From: Paracraurococcus lichenis
GTDB lineage: Bacteria > Pseudomonadota > Alphaproteobacteria > Acetobacterales > Acetobacteraceae
Length of the DNA: 64,000 nucleotides
NCBI RefSeq assembly: GCF_030657435.1
Contig: NZ_JAUTWS010000029.1
Location: 1 to 64,000, forward strand
Direction: 5' to 3'
The notes below the pieces were generated by a model, which was not told where the DNA came from, did not search any database, and saw only the letters and a list, made by a program, of their open reading frames with translations. How positions within the stretch are numbered: position 1 is the first letter of the stretch; every line of letters starts with the position of its first letter. This document shows positions 44,171-52,998 of this stretch, in pieces. The position numbers were made by a program, and so were the translations under genes.

Positions 44171-45094
44171 TCAGGCGAAATGGCAGGCCGCGAGATGCCC
44201 GGTGGCGACGGACCGCAATGCGGGGTCCTCGGCGGCGCAGCGCTCGGCCGCGAGCGGGCAGCGGGCGCGGAACCGGCAGCCGCGCTCGGGCGCCCGGGTC
44301 AGCTCGCCGCGGATGACCGGCTGGCCACGCTCCCGCCGGGCGCCGGCCTGGGGCACCGAGGCCAGCAGCGCCCGCGTATAGGGATGCTGCGGCGCCCGCC
44401 ACAACGCCGCATGGTCGGCGCTTTCGACGATGCGGCCGAGATACATTACCAGGACCCGGTCGGCGAAGTACCGCACCACCGAAAGGTCATGCGAGATGAA
44501 CAGATAGGCCAAGCCGAATTCCCGCTTGAGATCGACCAGCAGGTTCAGGATCTGCGCCTGGATCGAGAGGTCCAGGGCGGAGACCGGCTCGTCGCAGATG
44601 ATCAGCTCCGGCCGCAGCACCAGCGCCCGGGCGATGCCAATCCGCTGGCGCTGGCCGCCGCTGAACTCATGCGGGTAGCGTTCGAGCGCGGCGACCGGCA
44701 GCCCGACCTTGCCGATGATCTCCAGCACCCTCTGCCGGCGTTTGGCCGCATCCCGCTCGCCATGCACCGCCAGCGGCGTCTCCAGCAGGGTGCTGATGCT
44801 CTGGCGCGGATTGAGCGAACCGAGGGGGTCCTGGAAGACCATCTGCATCCGCCGCCGATGCGGCACCAGCGCCCGCTGCCCGAGCCGCGCCAGCTCGACT
44901 CCGCCCAGCCGGATGCTGCCGGCGCTGGGGTCGACCAGCCGCAGGATGGTCTTGCCCAAGCTGGACTTGCCGCAGCCGCTTTCGCCGACGAGACCGACGG
45001 TCTCGCCCGCCGCGACCTCCAGCGAGACGCCGTCCACCGCATAGGCGCCGCGCCCGTAGCGCGTGCGCAGGCCTTCAACCGAGAGCAGGGACAT
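44171..45094 (-). CDS. Dipeptide-type ABC ATP-binding protein (DppF-like)
   Basis: A 307-residue ATPase. Walker A is GESGCGKSS, the signature is FSGGQRQRIGIARALV, Walker B is LIICDEPVSALD, and the switch region is FISHDLSVV. The C-terminal dipeptide extension has the GCRFRARC cysteine segment. The ATG at 45092-45094 lies 20 bases inside the preceding DppD-like gene and starts the conserved N-terminus; the longer frame to 45163 is not needed. Confidence 0.88.
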   Translation of the reverse strand: MSLLSVEGLRTRYGRGAYAVDGVSLEVAAGETVGLVGESGCGKSSLGKTILRLVDPSAGSIRLGGVELARLGQRALVPHRRRMQMVFQDPLGSLNPRQSISTLLETPLAVHGERDAAKRRQRVLEIIGKVGLPVAALERYPHEFSGGQRQRIGIARALVLRPELIICDEPVSALDLSIQAQILNLLVDLKREFGLAYLFISHDLSVVRYFADRVLVMYLGRIVESADHAALWRAPQHPYTRALLASVPQAGARRERGQPVIRGELTRAPERGCRFRARCPLAAERCAAEDPALRSVATGHLAACHFA

Positions 45095-46055
45095 GCGCAA
45101 CCTCCCGGATGCAGGCGACGGCGCGGCCTGCACCGATACGCACGAGCGGTGGCACCGCGGCACGGCAGGCGGCGATCACCTCCGGGCAGCGCGGCGCGAA
45201 GGGGCAGCCCGCCTCACCGGCCGCCGAGGCGACAGTGCCAGGGATCTCGACCAGCCTTGTGTCGCTGTAATGCGCGCCCTCGCCATAGCCGACCGAGGCG
45301 CCGAGCAGGCCGCGGGCATAGGGGTGGCGCGGTTCGGCGAAGAAGGGGCCGACCGCCGCCTGCTCGACGATCCGCCCGGCATACATGACCGCGACCCGGT
45401 CCGCCCATTGCGAGACGACGCCGAGGTCATGGGTGATCAGCAGCACCGCCATGGACAGCTGGCGCCGCAACCGGTCCAGCAATTCCAGCACCTGCGCCTG
45501 GATGGTGACGTCGAGCGCCGTCGTCGGCTCGTCGGCGATCAGCAGCTGCGGATTGCAGGCGACGGCCATGGCGATCATCACCCGCTGCCGCATCCCGCCG
45601 GAGAAATTATGCGGGTAATCACCGAAGCGCTTCGCCGCGTCCTGGATGCCGACGAGGTCGAGCAGCTCCACCACACGCTGCCGCGCCGCCGCCCGGCTGA
45701 CGGCTTCGTGGCGCCGGATCGCCTCGGCGATCTGCGCGCCGATGGTCAGCACCGGATTCAGCGAGGTCATCGGCTCCTGCAGGATCAGCGCCACGCGCTT
45801 GCCGCGGATGGCGCGCAATTCCTGCGGCCGGGCGGTGACGAGGTCGGTGCCGTCGAAGACGACCTGGCCGCGCAGGATGCGGGCGCCGCGCGGCAGCAGC
45901 CGCATCAGCGCGAAGGCGGTCAATGACTTGCCGCAGCCGCTTTCCCCGACCAGAGCCAGAGTCTCGCCGGGATCGATGTGGAAGCTGACGCCCTGCACCG
46001 CGGTGAGGTGCGGGAAGCCCACCACCAGGTCATGCACCCGCAACAAGGGATTCAT
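45075..46055 (-). CDS. Dipeptide-type ABC ATP-binding protein (DppD-like)
   Basis: A 326-residue ATPase with Walker [10 protein letters not shown], signature [16 protein letters not shown], Walker [13 protein letters not shown] and switch LITHDLGVV. The C-terminal extension contains GCPFAPRC. The start at 46053-46055 overlaps the permease stop by 4 bases, which settles it against the much longer open frame to 46949. It overlaps the DppF-like gene by 20 bases. Confidence 0.88.
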   Translation of the reverse strand: MNPLLRVHDLVVGFPHLTAVQGVSFHIDPGETLALVGESGCGKSLTAFALMRLLPRGARILRGQVVFDGTDLVTARPQELRAIRGKRVALILQEPMTSLNPVLTIGAQIAEAIRRHEAVSRAAARQRVVELLDLVGIQDAAKRFGDYPHNFSGGMRQRVMIAMAVACNPQLLIADEPTTALDVTIQAQVLELLDRLRRQLSMAVLLITHDLGVVSQWADRVAVMYAGRIVEQAAVGPFFAEPRHPYARGLLGASVGYGEGAHYSDTRLVEIPGTVASAAGEAGCPFAPRCPEVIAACRAAVPPLVRIGAGRAVACIREVAHVPALG

Positions 46056-46918
46056 GGCTGTGCCGACCTGGGATTCAGCACGTCGTTCAGCCCATCCCCC
46101 ACCAGGTTCAGCGAGAGCACCGTCAGCGCGATGGCCGATCCGGGCAGGGCGCTGAGATACCAGGCGGTGCGCAGCAGCGGCCGCCCATCGCCGATCATGC
46201 TGCCCCAGCTGACCAGGTTCGGGTCGCCCATATTGAGGAAGGAGAGCCCGGCCTCGGTCAGGATGGCATTGGCCACCATGACGGAGGCGGTGACGATGAT
46301 CGGCGGCAGGGCATTCGGCAGGATCTCCCGCCAGATGATGCGCAGGCGCGAATAGCCGAGGCTGCGCGCGGCGGCGACGAAATCCGCCTCCCGCAGGGAG
46401 CGGAACTGGGCGCGCACCAGCCGCGCCACGGTGGGCCAGGAGGCGAGCCCGATGGCCAGCGCGATCACCCCGGCGGAGGGCTCGCCGATGGCGACGATGA
46501 CGATCACCAGCAGGAAGGTTGGCACCGTCTGGAACAGCTCGGTCAGCCGCACCAGGACATTGTCCACCCAGCCGCCGGAATAGCCGGCGAAGGCCCCGAT
46601 GGTGGTGCCGATCACCAGCCCGATCCCGGCCGCGGCGACACCGACCAGCAGCGAGACCCGCGCGCCATGCGCCAGCCCGGCCGCGACGTCGCGGCCGAGA
46701 CTGTCGGTGCCGAGCGGGAATGCCGCATCCTCGCCGGGCCAGAGCGTCGGGATGCCCGCCATCTCCTGCGGGTCGCCCGGAAAGAGCCAGGGCGCAGCCA
46801 GCGCCACCAGCACAACCGCCAGCAGCAAGGCCAGGCCGATCAGGAAGGACGGGTTGCGCAGGAAGCCGCGCAGCAGCCGGCTCGGCGCCCGTGGCGTCAC
46901 CATGGCCGTGGTGCTCAT
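46052..46918 (-). CDS. Dipeptide-type ABC permease (DppC-like)
   Basis: A 288-residue permease with the DppC motif FPLGTDSLGRDVAAGLAHGA, the EAA loop VAAARSLGYSRLRIIWREIL, and LSFLNMGDPNLVSWGSMIGD. It ends [13 protein letters not shown]. It overlaps the DppB-like gene and the DppD-like gene by 4 bases each. Confidence 0.9.
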   Translation of the reverse strand: MSTTAMVTPRAPSRLLRGFLRNPSFLIGLALLLAVVLVALAAPWLFPGDPQEMAGIPTLWPGEDAAFPLGTDSLGRDVAAGLAHGARVSLLVGVAAAGIGLVIGTTIGAFAGYSGGWVDNVLVRLTELFQTVPTFLLVIVIVAIGEPSAGVIALAIGLASWPTVARLVRAQFRSLREADFVAAARSLGYSRLRIIWREILPNALPPIIVTASVMVANAILTEAGLSFLNMGDPNLVSWGSMIGDGRPLLRTAWYLSALPGSAIALTVLSLNLVGDGLNDVLNPRSAQP

Positions 46919-47901
46919 CGGGCTTCAATCCTCGGGTCGAGCCAGGCATGCAGCAGGTCGATCAGCATGTTGGAGGCAATCACCACCATCGAGGAGAGCA
47001 GCAGCACGCCGAGCAGCACGTTGAAGTCCCGGCCCAGCACCGCCTCCAGCGCCAGCCGCCCCATACCGGGCCAGCCATAGACCGTCTCCACCACCACCGC
47101 GCCGCCGAGCAGGTTGCCGAGATGCATCCCGGCCACTGTCGTCACCGGGATCAACGCATTGCGCAACGCATGCCGCAGCTGCACCGTGACCGGGTGCAGC
47201 CCCTTGGCTGCGGCGGTCCGCATATAGTCCTGCCCCTGTACCTCCAGCATCGTCGCCCGGGTCAGCCGGGCATAGATGGCGATGAAGAAGGAGCCGAGCG
47301 ACAGCGCCGGCAGGACCAGGTATTGCGCGCGGTCGGCGAGCAGGGCGAAGCCACCGAGCGGCGCGCCCACCGTCATGTTGCCGCTGCTCGGCAGCCAGCC
47401 GAGCTTCACCGAGAAGACGACGATCGCCATCAGCCCGATCCAGAAGCCCGGCGTCGAATAGAAGACCAGCACCAGCACCTGCAGCAGTCGGTCCGGCCAG
47501 CGCCCGGCGAAGGCGGCCATCACCCAGCCGGCGAGGATGCCGAGCACCAGCGCCAGGCCCAGCGCCACCAGCATCAGCAGCAGCGTATTCGGCAGCCGCG
47601 CCATGATCAGCGTCGAGACCGGCATCCCGAAGCGGGCCGAATAGCCGAGGTCGAGCTGCGCGAGCCGCCCGAGATAGGCCCATAATTGCGCAGGTAGGCT
47701 CTGGTCCAGCCCGAACTGCGTCCGCAGCGCCGCCATGGACTCCGCGGTGGCCGAGCCGCTTTCGCCGGCGATCGCATCCGCCGCATCGCCCGGCACCAGC
47801 CGCAACAGGAAGAAGCAGAGCACGATGATGCCGAGGATAGTCGGCACCGCCTGCATGCTGGTCCGCCGCAGCGTCGCCGCGGTGCGGGTGAGGGCGCTCA
47901 C
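46915..47901 (-). CDS. Dipeptide-type ABC permease (DppB-like)
   Basis: A 328-residue permease with a first helix AVPTILGIIVLCFFLLRLVP, the EAA loop MRTAAAKGLHPVTVQLRHAL, and the end LLHAWLDPRIEAR. The start codon is GTG (47899-47901), directly adjoining the TAG stop of the binding-protein gene. No better ATG is available in this position. Confidence 0.88.
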   Translation of the reverse strand: MSALTRTAATLRRTSMQAVPTILGIIVLCFFLLRLVPGDAADAIAGESGSATAESMAALRTQFGLDQSLPAQLWAYLGRLAQLDLGYSARFGMPVSTLIMARLPNTLLLMLVALGLALVLGILAGWVMAAFAGRWPDRLLQVLVLVFYSTPGFWIGLMAIVVFSVKLGWLPSSGNMTVGAPLGGFALLADRAQYLVLPALSLGSFFIAIYARLTRATMLEVQGQDYMRTAAAKGLHPVTVQLRHALRNALIPVTTVAGMHLGNLLGGAVVVETVYGWPGMGRLALEAVLGRDFNVLLGVLLLSSMVVIASNMLIDLLHAWLDPRIEAR

Positions 47902-49494
47902 CTAAGCATCCACCCAGGCCTCCGCCATGCTCGCCTCCACGCCATCGCCGGTGGTGGAATGGCCATGCGCGCGGATATTGTGCAGCGTGAGATAGACCGG
48001 CGAGGCCAGGTTGATGTCCGGCACCTCGCGCGCCACGATCTGCTGGAACTGCCGGAACATCGCCACCCGCTTCGCCGGGTCGTTCTCCACCGCAGCGCCT
48101 TCCAGCAGCGCATCGACCTCTGGGTTGGCGTAATGCGTACAGTTGGAGAAGGGCACGCCCTTGATGAAATTCTTCGACCAGTAGAGCCTTTGCACGCCGA
48201 CCGTCGGGTCGAAGAGATTGCTCGCGCCATTGGTGGTGAAGGCGAAGTCGCGATCCGTATAGACGCGCTTGATGAAGGCGCCGATATCCTGCGCCCGCAC
48301 ATCGACGGCGATACCGATCCGCCCCAGCATGGCCCGCAGCAGCTCTGCCAACCGCCGCCCGTCATCACCGCCCGGATTGTAGTCCAGCGGCACGCGGAAG
48401 CGGATGCGATTGGCGCCGCGCGGAAAGCCGGCCTCATCCAGCAATGCCTCTGCCGCCTTCAGGTCCAGCGCAAAGGGGGAGGGGGCGGGGTCGTGGAAGG
48501 CCTTCAGCCCCGGCGCGATGGGCGAGGCGCATGGGACCGCAACACCATAGTAGATCGCCCGCACGATCAGCGCCCGGTCGATCGCATGCGCGATGGCCTG
48601 ACGCACCTTGGCATGGCGGAAATATTCGTTGTCGAGGTTGAATTCGAGCCGCGTCACATTGAAGGAATAGGCATTGCCCGCGGTCTCGAATTTCAGGCTC
48701 GGCACCTGCCGCAGGCGTTCCACATCCGCCAGCGCGACCGGCGTCCGATAGCCGAGGTCGAGCTGCCCCGTCTCGAAGGCGGCGGACCGCGCCGCCGCAT
48801 CCGGGATGAAGCGGACCACCAGCTGGTCGAGATAGGGTTTCGGCTGGTCCCAGTAATCCGGGTTGCGCTCATAGATCACATGGCTGCCGCGCACCCATTC
48901 CTTGAAGCGGAAGGGCCCGGTCCCGATCGGCGCGGTATTGTTCGGGCTGGCGGTCGGCTCCATGCCCTCGTAGCGGTGCTTCGGGATGATCGGCGTTTCG
49001 GAGGCGTTCAGTGCCTTGATGAGATAGGGCGCCGGCTTCGACAGCGTCAGTTCCACCGCCAGCGGATCCGGCGTGGCGATCGCGGTCACATTGGCGAAGG
49101 TGCTGCGCCCGCGCGGATGGTACTTCTTGATGGTCTCCAGCGAGAAGGCGACATCGGCGGCGGTGAAGGGCTTGCCGTCGTGCCAGGTGACGCCGGGCCG
49201 CAGCCTGAAGACATAGCGCAGTCCATCCGGCGCCACCGTCCATTCCGTCGCCAGGGAGGGTCGCGGATTGATCTCCTGGTCGTAGGTGAGCAGCCCCTCC
49301 GTCACCTTGGCGCTGACGCTGAGCGAGGGGGTGAAGACATTGGTGAGCGAGACCAGGGTCGTCGGCTCCGCCACCAGCCCGATGGTCATGCTGCCGCCAC
49401 GGCGTGGCGCCTGGGCGAAGGCGGGCGCCGCGGCCAGCGCCACGCTGCCCAGCAAGAGGGACCGACGGGACAGGCGGGGTTCACGCGGTGCCAT
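47902..49494 (-). CDS. Dipeptide-type ABC substrate-binding protein
   Basis: A 530-residue SBP family 5 protein. The signal SRRSLLLGSVALAAAPAFAQ is followed by RRGGSMTIGLVAEPTTLVSL. Family blocks GVTWHDGKPFTAADVAFS and IGTGPFRFKEWVRGSHVIYE are present. I take the ATG at 49492-49494, preceded by GAGG, rather than the GTG two codons upstream. It stops with a normal TAG. It is first in the importer-HyuAB operon on the minus strand and shares its upstream region with the divergent rhodanese operon. Confidence 0.88.
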   Translation of the reverse strand: MAPREPRLSRRSLLLGSVALAAAPAFAQAPRRGGSMTIGLVAEPTTLVSLTNVFTPSLSVSAKVTEGLLTYDQEINPRPSLATEWTVAPDGLRYVFRLRPGVTWHDGKPFTAADVAFSLETIKKYHPRGRSTFANVTAIATPDPLAVELTLSKPAPYLIKALNASETPIIPKHRYEGMEPTASPNNTAPIGTGPFRFKEWVRGSHVIYERNPDYWDQPKPYLDQLVVRFIPDAAARSAAFETGQLDLGYRTPVALADVERLRQVPSLKFETAGNAYSFNVTRLEFNLDNEYFRHAKVRQAIAHAIDRALIVRAIYYGVAVPCASPIAPGLKAFHDPAPSPFALDLKAAEALLDEAGFPRGANRIRFRVPLDYNPGGDDGRRLAELLRAMLGRIGIAVDVRAQDIGAFIKRVYTDRDFAFTTNGASNLFDPTVGVQRLYWSKNFIKGVPFSNCTHYANPEVDALLEGAAVENDPAKRVAMFRQFQQIVAREVPDINLASPVYLTLHNIRAHGHSTTGDGVEASMAEAWVDA

Positions 49495-49943
49495 GCTCAC
49501 CTCATGAGAAAGTCTCAGTCAAGCACGTCTGGTGCAGCGCAGCAAATTGAGCGAATTCAGTCCATGGAGCATGGGGTGCGACTTGGTCAGCATTCATCCT
49601 GGCGCAGTTCGACCAGGGTGAAATGCCGTCGGTAGACCGCACCTCGACGACGCCAACGCTTGATTCAGCAGCGCCTTCCCGGTGAGGTCCGGCGCAGCAT
49701 GGCCCCGTGCCAGCCGAGGTCGTTGCCGCGATACCGGATCGCTACGTCACAGCAGCGCCCGCTGACCAGCCTGAACCGCCCCAGCTTTGCCGACGGCCTG
49801 GAACTTTGGGAACCCGGTTGACGAGTTCATTCAAGCGTCACGCCTGCTTCCTGCCCAGACAGAAGACCTGCGTCGGCAAGTCGACGGCCAGAAGCCTCAC
49901 TGCCTGGCTGCAGGGAAGGTGTCGAAAAAACACTATCTAAAAA

Positions 49944-49964
49944 GGTGATTAAGCCATTAATTCG
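49944..49964. promoter_or_regulatory. Second site resembling the shared dyad
   Basis: GGTGATTAAGCCATTAATTC (plus one G). Its reverse complement contains ATTAATGGCTTAATCAC, which matches 13 of 17 bases of ATTATCGGCTATATCAC from the reverse strand of the dyad at 50113-50140. It lies about 450 bases upstream of the binding-protein start at 49494 and about 150 bases from the main dyad. Confidence 0.3.
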
Positions 49965-50112
49965 CGGCGCGTTTGATCGAGCTGCTCTCCTACCCAAACG
50001 CAACCTTTTGGGCACCGTACCTTGCTCGGACGTTCGGGCGCATTCATCGAATCGCACGAAGTCCTGCCCACCTTCTGCCTATCCAGAGCCGTAGCCGGAA
50101 AAATCACCTAAA

Positions 50113-50140
50113 ATCGTGATATAGCCGATAATCACGATTG
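50113..50140. promoter_or_regulatory. Perfect 9-bp dyad, likely operator
   Basis: AATCGTGAT (50113-50121), 10 bases, ATCACGATT (50132-50140): a perfect inverted repeat in an AT-rich island. Its right arm overlaps the first two bases of a TTGACA -35 box, a placement typical of repressor operators or class II activator sites. The reverse strand contains ATCGTGATTATCGG, related to sites at 10028-10041 and 26333-26346. Confidence 0.55.
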
Positions 50141-50167
50141 ACATTAGATAGATGTTTTTTTTACGCT
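50139..50167 (+). promoter_or_regulatory. Putative sigma-70 promoter of rhodanese operon
   Basis: A perfect -35 hexamer TTGACA (50139-50144), a 17-base spacer, and a weak -10 TACGCT (50162-50167). It points towards the rhodanese gene about 70 bases downstream. The poor -10 suggests activator dependence, in line with the overlapping dyad. Confidence 0.45.
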
Positions 50168-50237
50168 TCGTTTGGCGTGAAAATGGTCCCCGCCAGCCTG
50201 CGGGGCAGCCGCGTCGATGGCCAGGAGCGCCCGGAGC

Positions 50238-51905
50238 ATGTCGTCTTCCAACCCTGTCTCACCCATCGCGGAGCCGCCCGAACCGACGGCAGCCATCTCA
50301 CCGCGGATCACGGCCATGGCGCTGAAGGCGGCTCTGCGCACGCATGACGAGCTGGTGATCCTCGATGTCCGCGAGGAAGGCCGCTTCGCAGACCGCGGCC
50401 ACCTGCTCTTCGCCGCCTCGGCACCGCTCGGCAGGATCGAGTTGCTGATCCGGCGCCTTGTGCCGCGCGACGACACGCGGATCGTGCTCACCGATGAAGG
50501 GGAGACGCTGGCCCATCGTGCAGCCAGCCTCTTGCGAGGCTTCGGCTATACGGATGTGTCGGTGCTCGCCGGCGGCATCGAGGCCTGGGCCGCGGCAGGC
50601 TACGAGCTCTTCACCGGCGTCCATGTCCCGAGCAAGGCCTTCGGCGAAGTCGTGGAACACGAACAGGGCACGCCGCGCCTGGAGGCCGCTGAGATCCATC
50701 GGCTCCGCGACGCCGGGCAGGACGTGGTCATCGTCGATGGCCGTCCCTATGCCGAATATCAGGTTATGAGCATCCCAGGCGGCATCGACTGCCCGAATGC
50801 CGAGCTGGTGTACCGTGTCCCGGACCGGGTTCCTTCGCCCGACACGCTCGTCGTGGTGAACTGCGCCGGACGCACCCGTTCCATCATTGGCGCGCAGACG
50901 CTGATCAATGCCGGCCTGCCCAACCGTGTCGTGGCGCTCAAGAACGGCACGATGGGCTGGGAGATCGCCGGGCTGCCGCTCGAATACGGGCAGTCCCGTA
51001 CCCTGCCGCCGCCCGGGCCGGAGGGGCTCGCCTGGAGCCGCCACGCCGCGCTGGATCTGGCCCGCCGGGCCGGCCTGCGCTTCATCGACCGCGCCACGCT
51101 GGAGCGCTTCCGTGCCGAGGCCGGTCGCAGCCTCTATCTCTTCGACGTGCGCGGTCCGGAGGAATACCTCGCCGGCCATTTGCCGGGTGCGCGCTCGGCC
51201 TCGGGCGGGCAGCTCGTGCAGGAGACCGACCGCTATGTCGGCACGCTGCGATCCCGCATCGTGCTGGTGGATGATGATGCCGTGCGGGCGCCGGTCACCG
51301 CCTCCTGGCTGGTCCAGCTGGGCTGGCCCGAGGTCTATGTGCTGGAGGGCGGGCTGAGCGGGGCCCTGGAGGTCGGGCCGGAGCCGCTGCAGGTTCCGGG
51401 CCTCGCCGAGGCACGTGCCCCCTTCATCACGCCAGCCGCCCTGGCGGAGAGGATCGGCGCCGGTCAGGCCTTCGTCATCGACATCGAAAGCAGCCTCACC
51501 TTCCGCAAGGTGCATATTCCCGGCGCCTGGTTCACGACGCGGCGGCGCCTTGCCGAAGCGGCGGCGCAGGCGCCGGCGGAGGCGTTGCTGGTCGTCACCT
51601 CGGAAGACGGCATCCTCGCGCGCTTCGGCGCCACCGAGCTCGCCGCCGCGACGGGCCGCGACGTCCAGGCGCTGCTGGGCGGCACCGCGGCCTGGCGCGC
51701 AGCCGGGCATGTGCTGGAACAGGGCGACGCGCGCATCCTCACCACCGAGGACATCTGGTACCCGCCGCATTTCCGCTCGCGGGACCGCGAAGCGGGCATG
51801 CATGCCTATCTGCAATGGGAGCTGGATCTCGTCGCCCAGATCGCGCGCGACGGCGACGCCCGGTTCCACCTGCTGCCGTCTGCGTCACGGGACGTCGCGG
51901 CGTGA
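50238..51905 (+). CDS. Four-domain rhodanese-like sulfurtransferase
   Basis: A 555-residue paralogue of the protein encoded at 8101-9759, again with four rhodanese-like domains and only one catalytic cysteine, in domain 2 (VVVNCAGRTRS, C209). The equivalent loops of the other domains carry LTDEGE, VDDDA and TSEDG. The C-terminal tail AYLQWELDLVAQIARDG matches the AYLDWELSLVEQLERDG tail of the paralogue. It would accept sulfane sulfur or persulfide formed from the compounds broken down by this operon. The start is uncertain: 50238 has AGGAG 11 bases upstream, 50217 is an in-frame alternative. It heads the long plus-strand operon and is controlled by the dyad and promoter at 50113-50167. Confidence 0.87.
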   Translation: MSSSNPVSPIAEPPEPTAAISPRITAMALKAALRTHDELVILDVREEGRFADRGHLLFAASAPLGRIELLIRRLVPRDDTRIVLTDEGETLAHRAASLLRGFGYTDVSVLAGGIEAWAAAGYELFTGVHVPSKAFGEVVEHEQGTPRLEAAEIHRLRDAGQDVVIVDGRPYAEYQVMSIPGGIDCPNAELVYRVPDRVPSPDTLVVVNCAGRTRSIIGAQTLINAGLPNRVVALKNGTMGWEIAGLPLEYGQSRTLPPPGPEGLAWSRHAALDLARRAGLRFIDRATLERFRAEAGRSLYLFDVRGPEEYLAGHLPGARSASGGQLVQETDRYVGTLRSRIVLVDDDAVRAPVTASWLVQLGWPEVYVLEGGLSGALEVGPEPLQVPGLAEARAPFITPAALAERIGAGQAFVIDIESSLTFRKVHIPGAWFTTRRRLAEAAAQAPAEALLVVTSEDGILARFGATELAAATGRDVQALLGGTAAWRAAGHVLEQGDARILTTEDIWYPPHFRSRDREAGMHAYLQWELDLVAQIARDGDARFHLLPSASRDVAA

Positions 51906-51994
51906 TCGGGACCGCGCGCCCCCTGCGTGAAGGCTGTCGAAGGGGCTGACCCCGGCACCGCCCTCTCCCGCATCGAACTCCATCGGATCCCGCC

Positions 51995-52972
51995 ATGACC
52001 CTGACCCGCCGCCGCCTCGCCACGATCGGGCTCGGAGCGGCCGCCGCCGGCCTGCCACAAGCGGCCCGCGCCGCCGCCGATGGCTATCCCAGCCGGACCA
52101 TCAGCTATGTCTCGCCCTATCCGCCGGGCGGCACCAACGATCTTGCTGCGCGGATCCTGGCCCGCTTCCTATCCGCCCGCTTCGGGCAGCCAGTGGTGGT
52201 GGAGAACAAGGGCGGCGCCGGCGGCACCATCGGCAGCGACTTCGTCGCCAAATCCGCACCCGACGGCTACGTCCTGCTCAATGCCTCCAGCGGCAACCTC
52301 ACTTCCGCGCCGCAGGTGCTGGGCGCGCCCTATGATCCGGTGAAGGATTTCGTGCCCGTCGGCTTCGTCGGCCACTGCCGCTTCGTCGTCGCCGTGCATC
52401 CGTCGCTGCCGGTGACGAGTCTTGCCGAGTTGCTGGATTTCGCGCGGGCGCATCCGGGCGCGATCAACTACGGCACCGCCGGCATCGGCACGGGCGGCCA
52501 TATCGCGGGTGAGTATCTGCGCCTCCATAGCGGCATCGACATCGTCCACATTCCCTATCGCGGCAGCGTCTTCGCCCTCAACGACGTGGTGGCCGGCCGG
52601 ATCCAGCTGGTGCTCGATCCGCTGGCCATCGGCCATGTGAAGGCGGGCCGGCTCCGCGCGCTTACCTATTTCGGCGCCTCCGATTCGCCGGACCTGCCAG
52701 GCGTTCCGTCGATCCAGGCCGCAGGCTTCCCCGATTGGGAGCCGACGAATTTCTGGCTTGCCGCCGCGCCGGCAGGCACGCCGCCCGGGATCGTCGCGGC
52801 GCTGAACCGGGCCTTCGTCGAGGCCGCGGAGGATCCTGCCGTCTCACGCGCCCTGAAGGAGCTTGGCGTCGAGATCCTGCCGCTCCGGCCCGGGCAGGTC
52901 GCCGCCCTCCTGCGCGACGAGACGGAGGTGAACCGCCGCGTCATCGCCCTGGCCGGCATCGGCGCCAGCTGA
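51995..52972 (+). CDS. Bug-family substrate-binding protein
   Basis: A 325-residue TctC-like periplasmic protein. The signal LTRRRLATIGLGAAAAGLPQ ends near ARAAAD; GYPSRTISYVSPYPPGGTND and LSARFGQPVVVENKGGAGGT mark the family. It is the first of three Bug genes in tandem. No membrane partner (TctA/TctB) is present. These proteins often serve signalling or shared transporters. Confidence 0.88.
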   Translation: MTLTRRRLATIGLGAAAAGLPQAARAAADGYPSRTISYVSPYPPGGTNDLAARILARFLSARFGQPVVVENKGGAGGTIGSDFVAKSAPDGYVLLNASSGNLTSAPQVLGAPYDPVKDFVPVGFVGHCRFVVAVHPSLPVTSLAELLDFARAHPGAINYGTAGIGTGGHIAGEYLRLHSGIDIVHIPYRGSVFALNDVVAGRIQLVLDPLAIGHVKAGRLRALTYFGASDSPDLPGVPSIQAAGFPDWEPTNFWLAAAPAGTPPGIVAALNRAFVEAAEDPAVSRALKELGVEILPLRPGQVAALLRDETEVNRRVIALAGIGAS

Positions 52973-52998
52973 ACCGGCCCGACAGGAGGAAAAGACGC

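Larger units (their letters stand above)
49495..50237. promoter_or_regulatory. Divergent intergenic region upstream of rhodanese operon
   Basis: A 743-base gap without a supported gene. The part 49495-49915 is GC-rich and featureless to my eye, possibly relic sequence. Bases 49920-49965 and 50095-50170 are AT-rich and contain a motif site, a strong dyad and a promoter-like pair, listed separately. Confidence 0.55.

Noticed and set aside
42487-44316. 609-codon plus-strand open frame
   Set aside because: Antisense to HyuA, rich in His/Ala/Gly/Arg, no recognisable motif.
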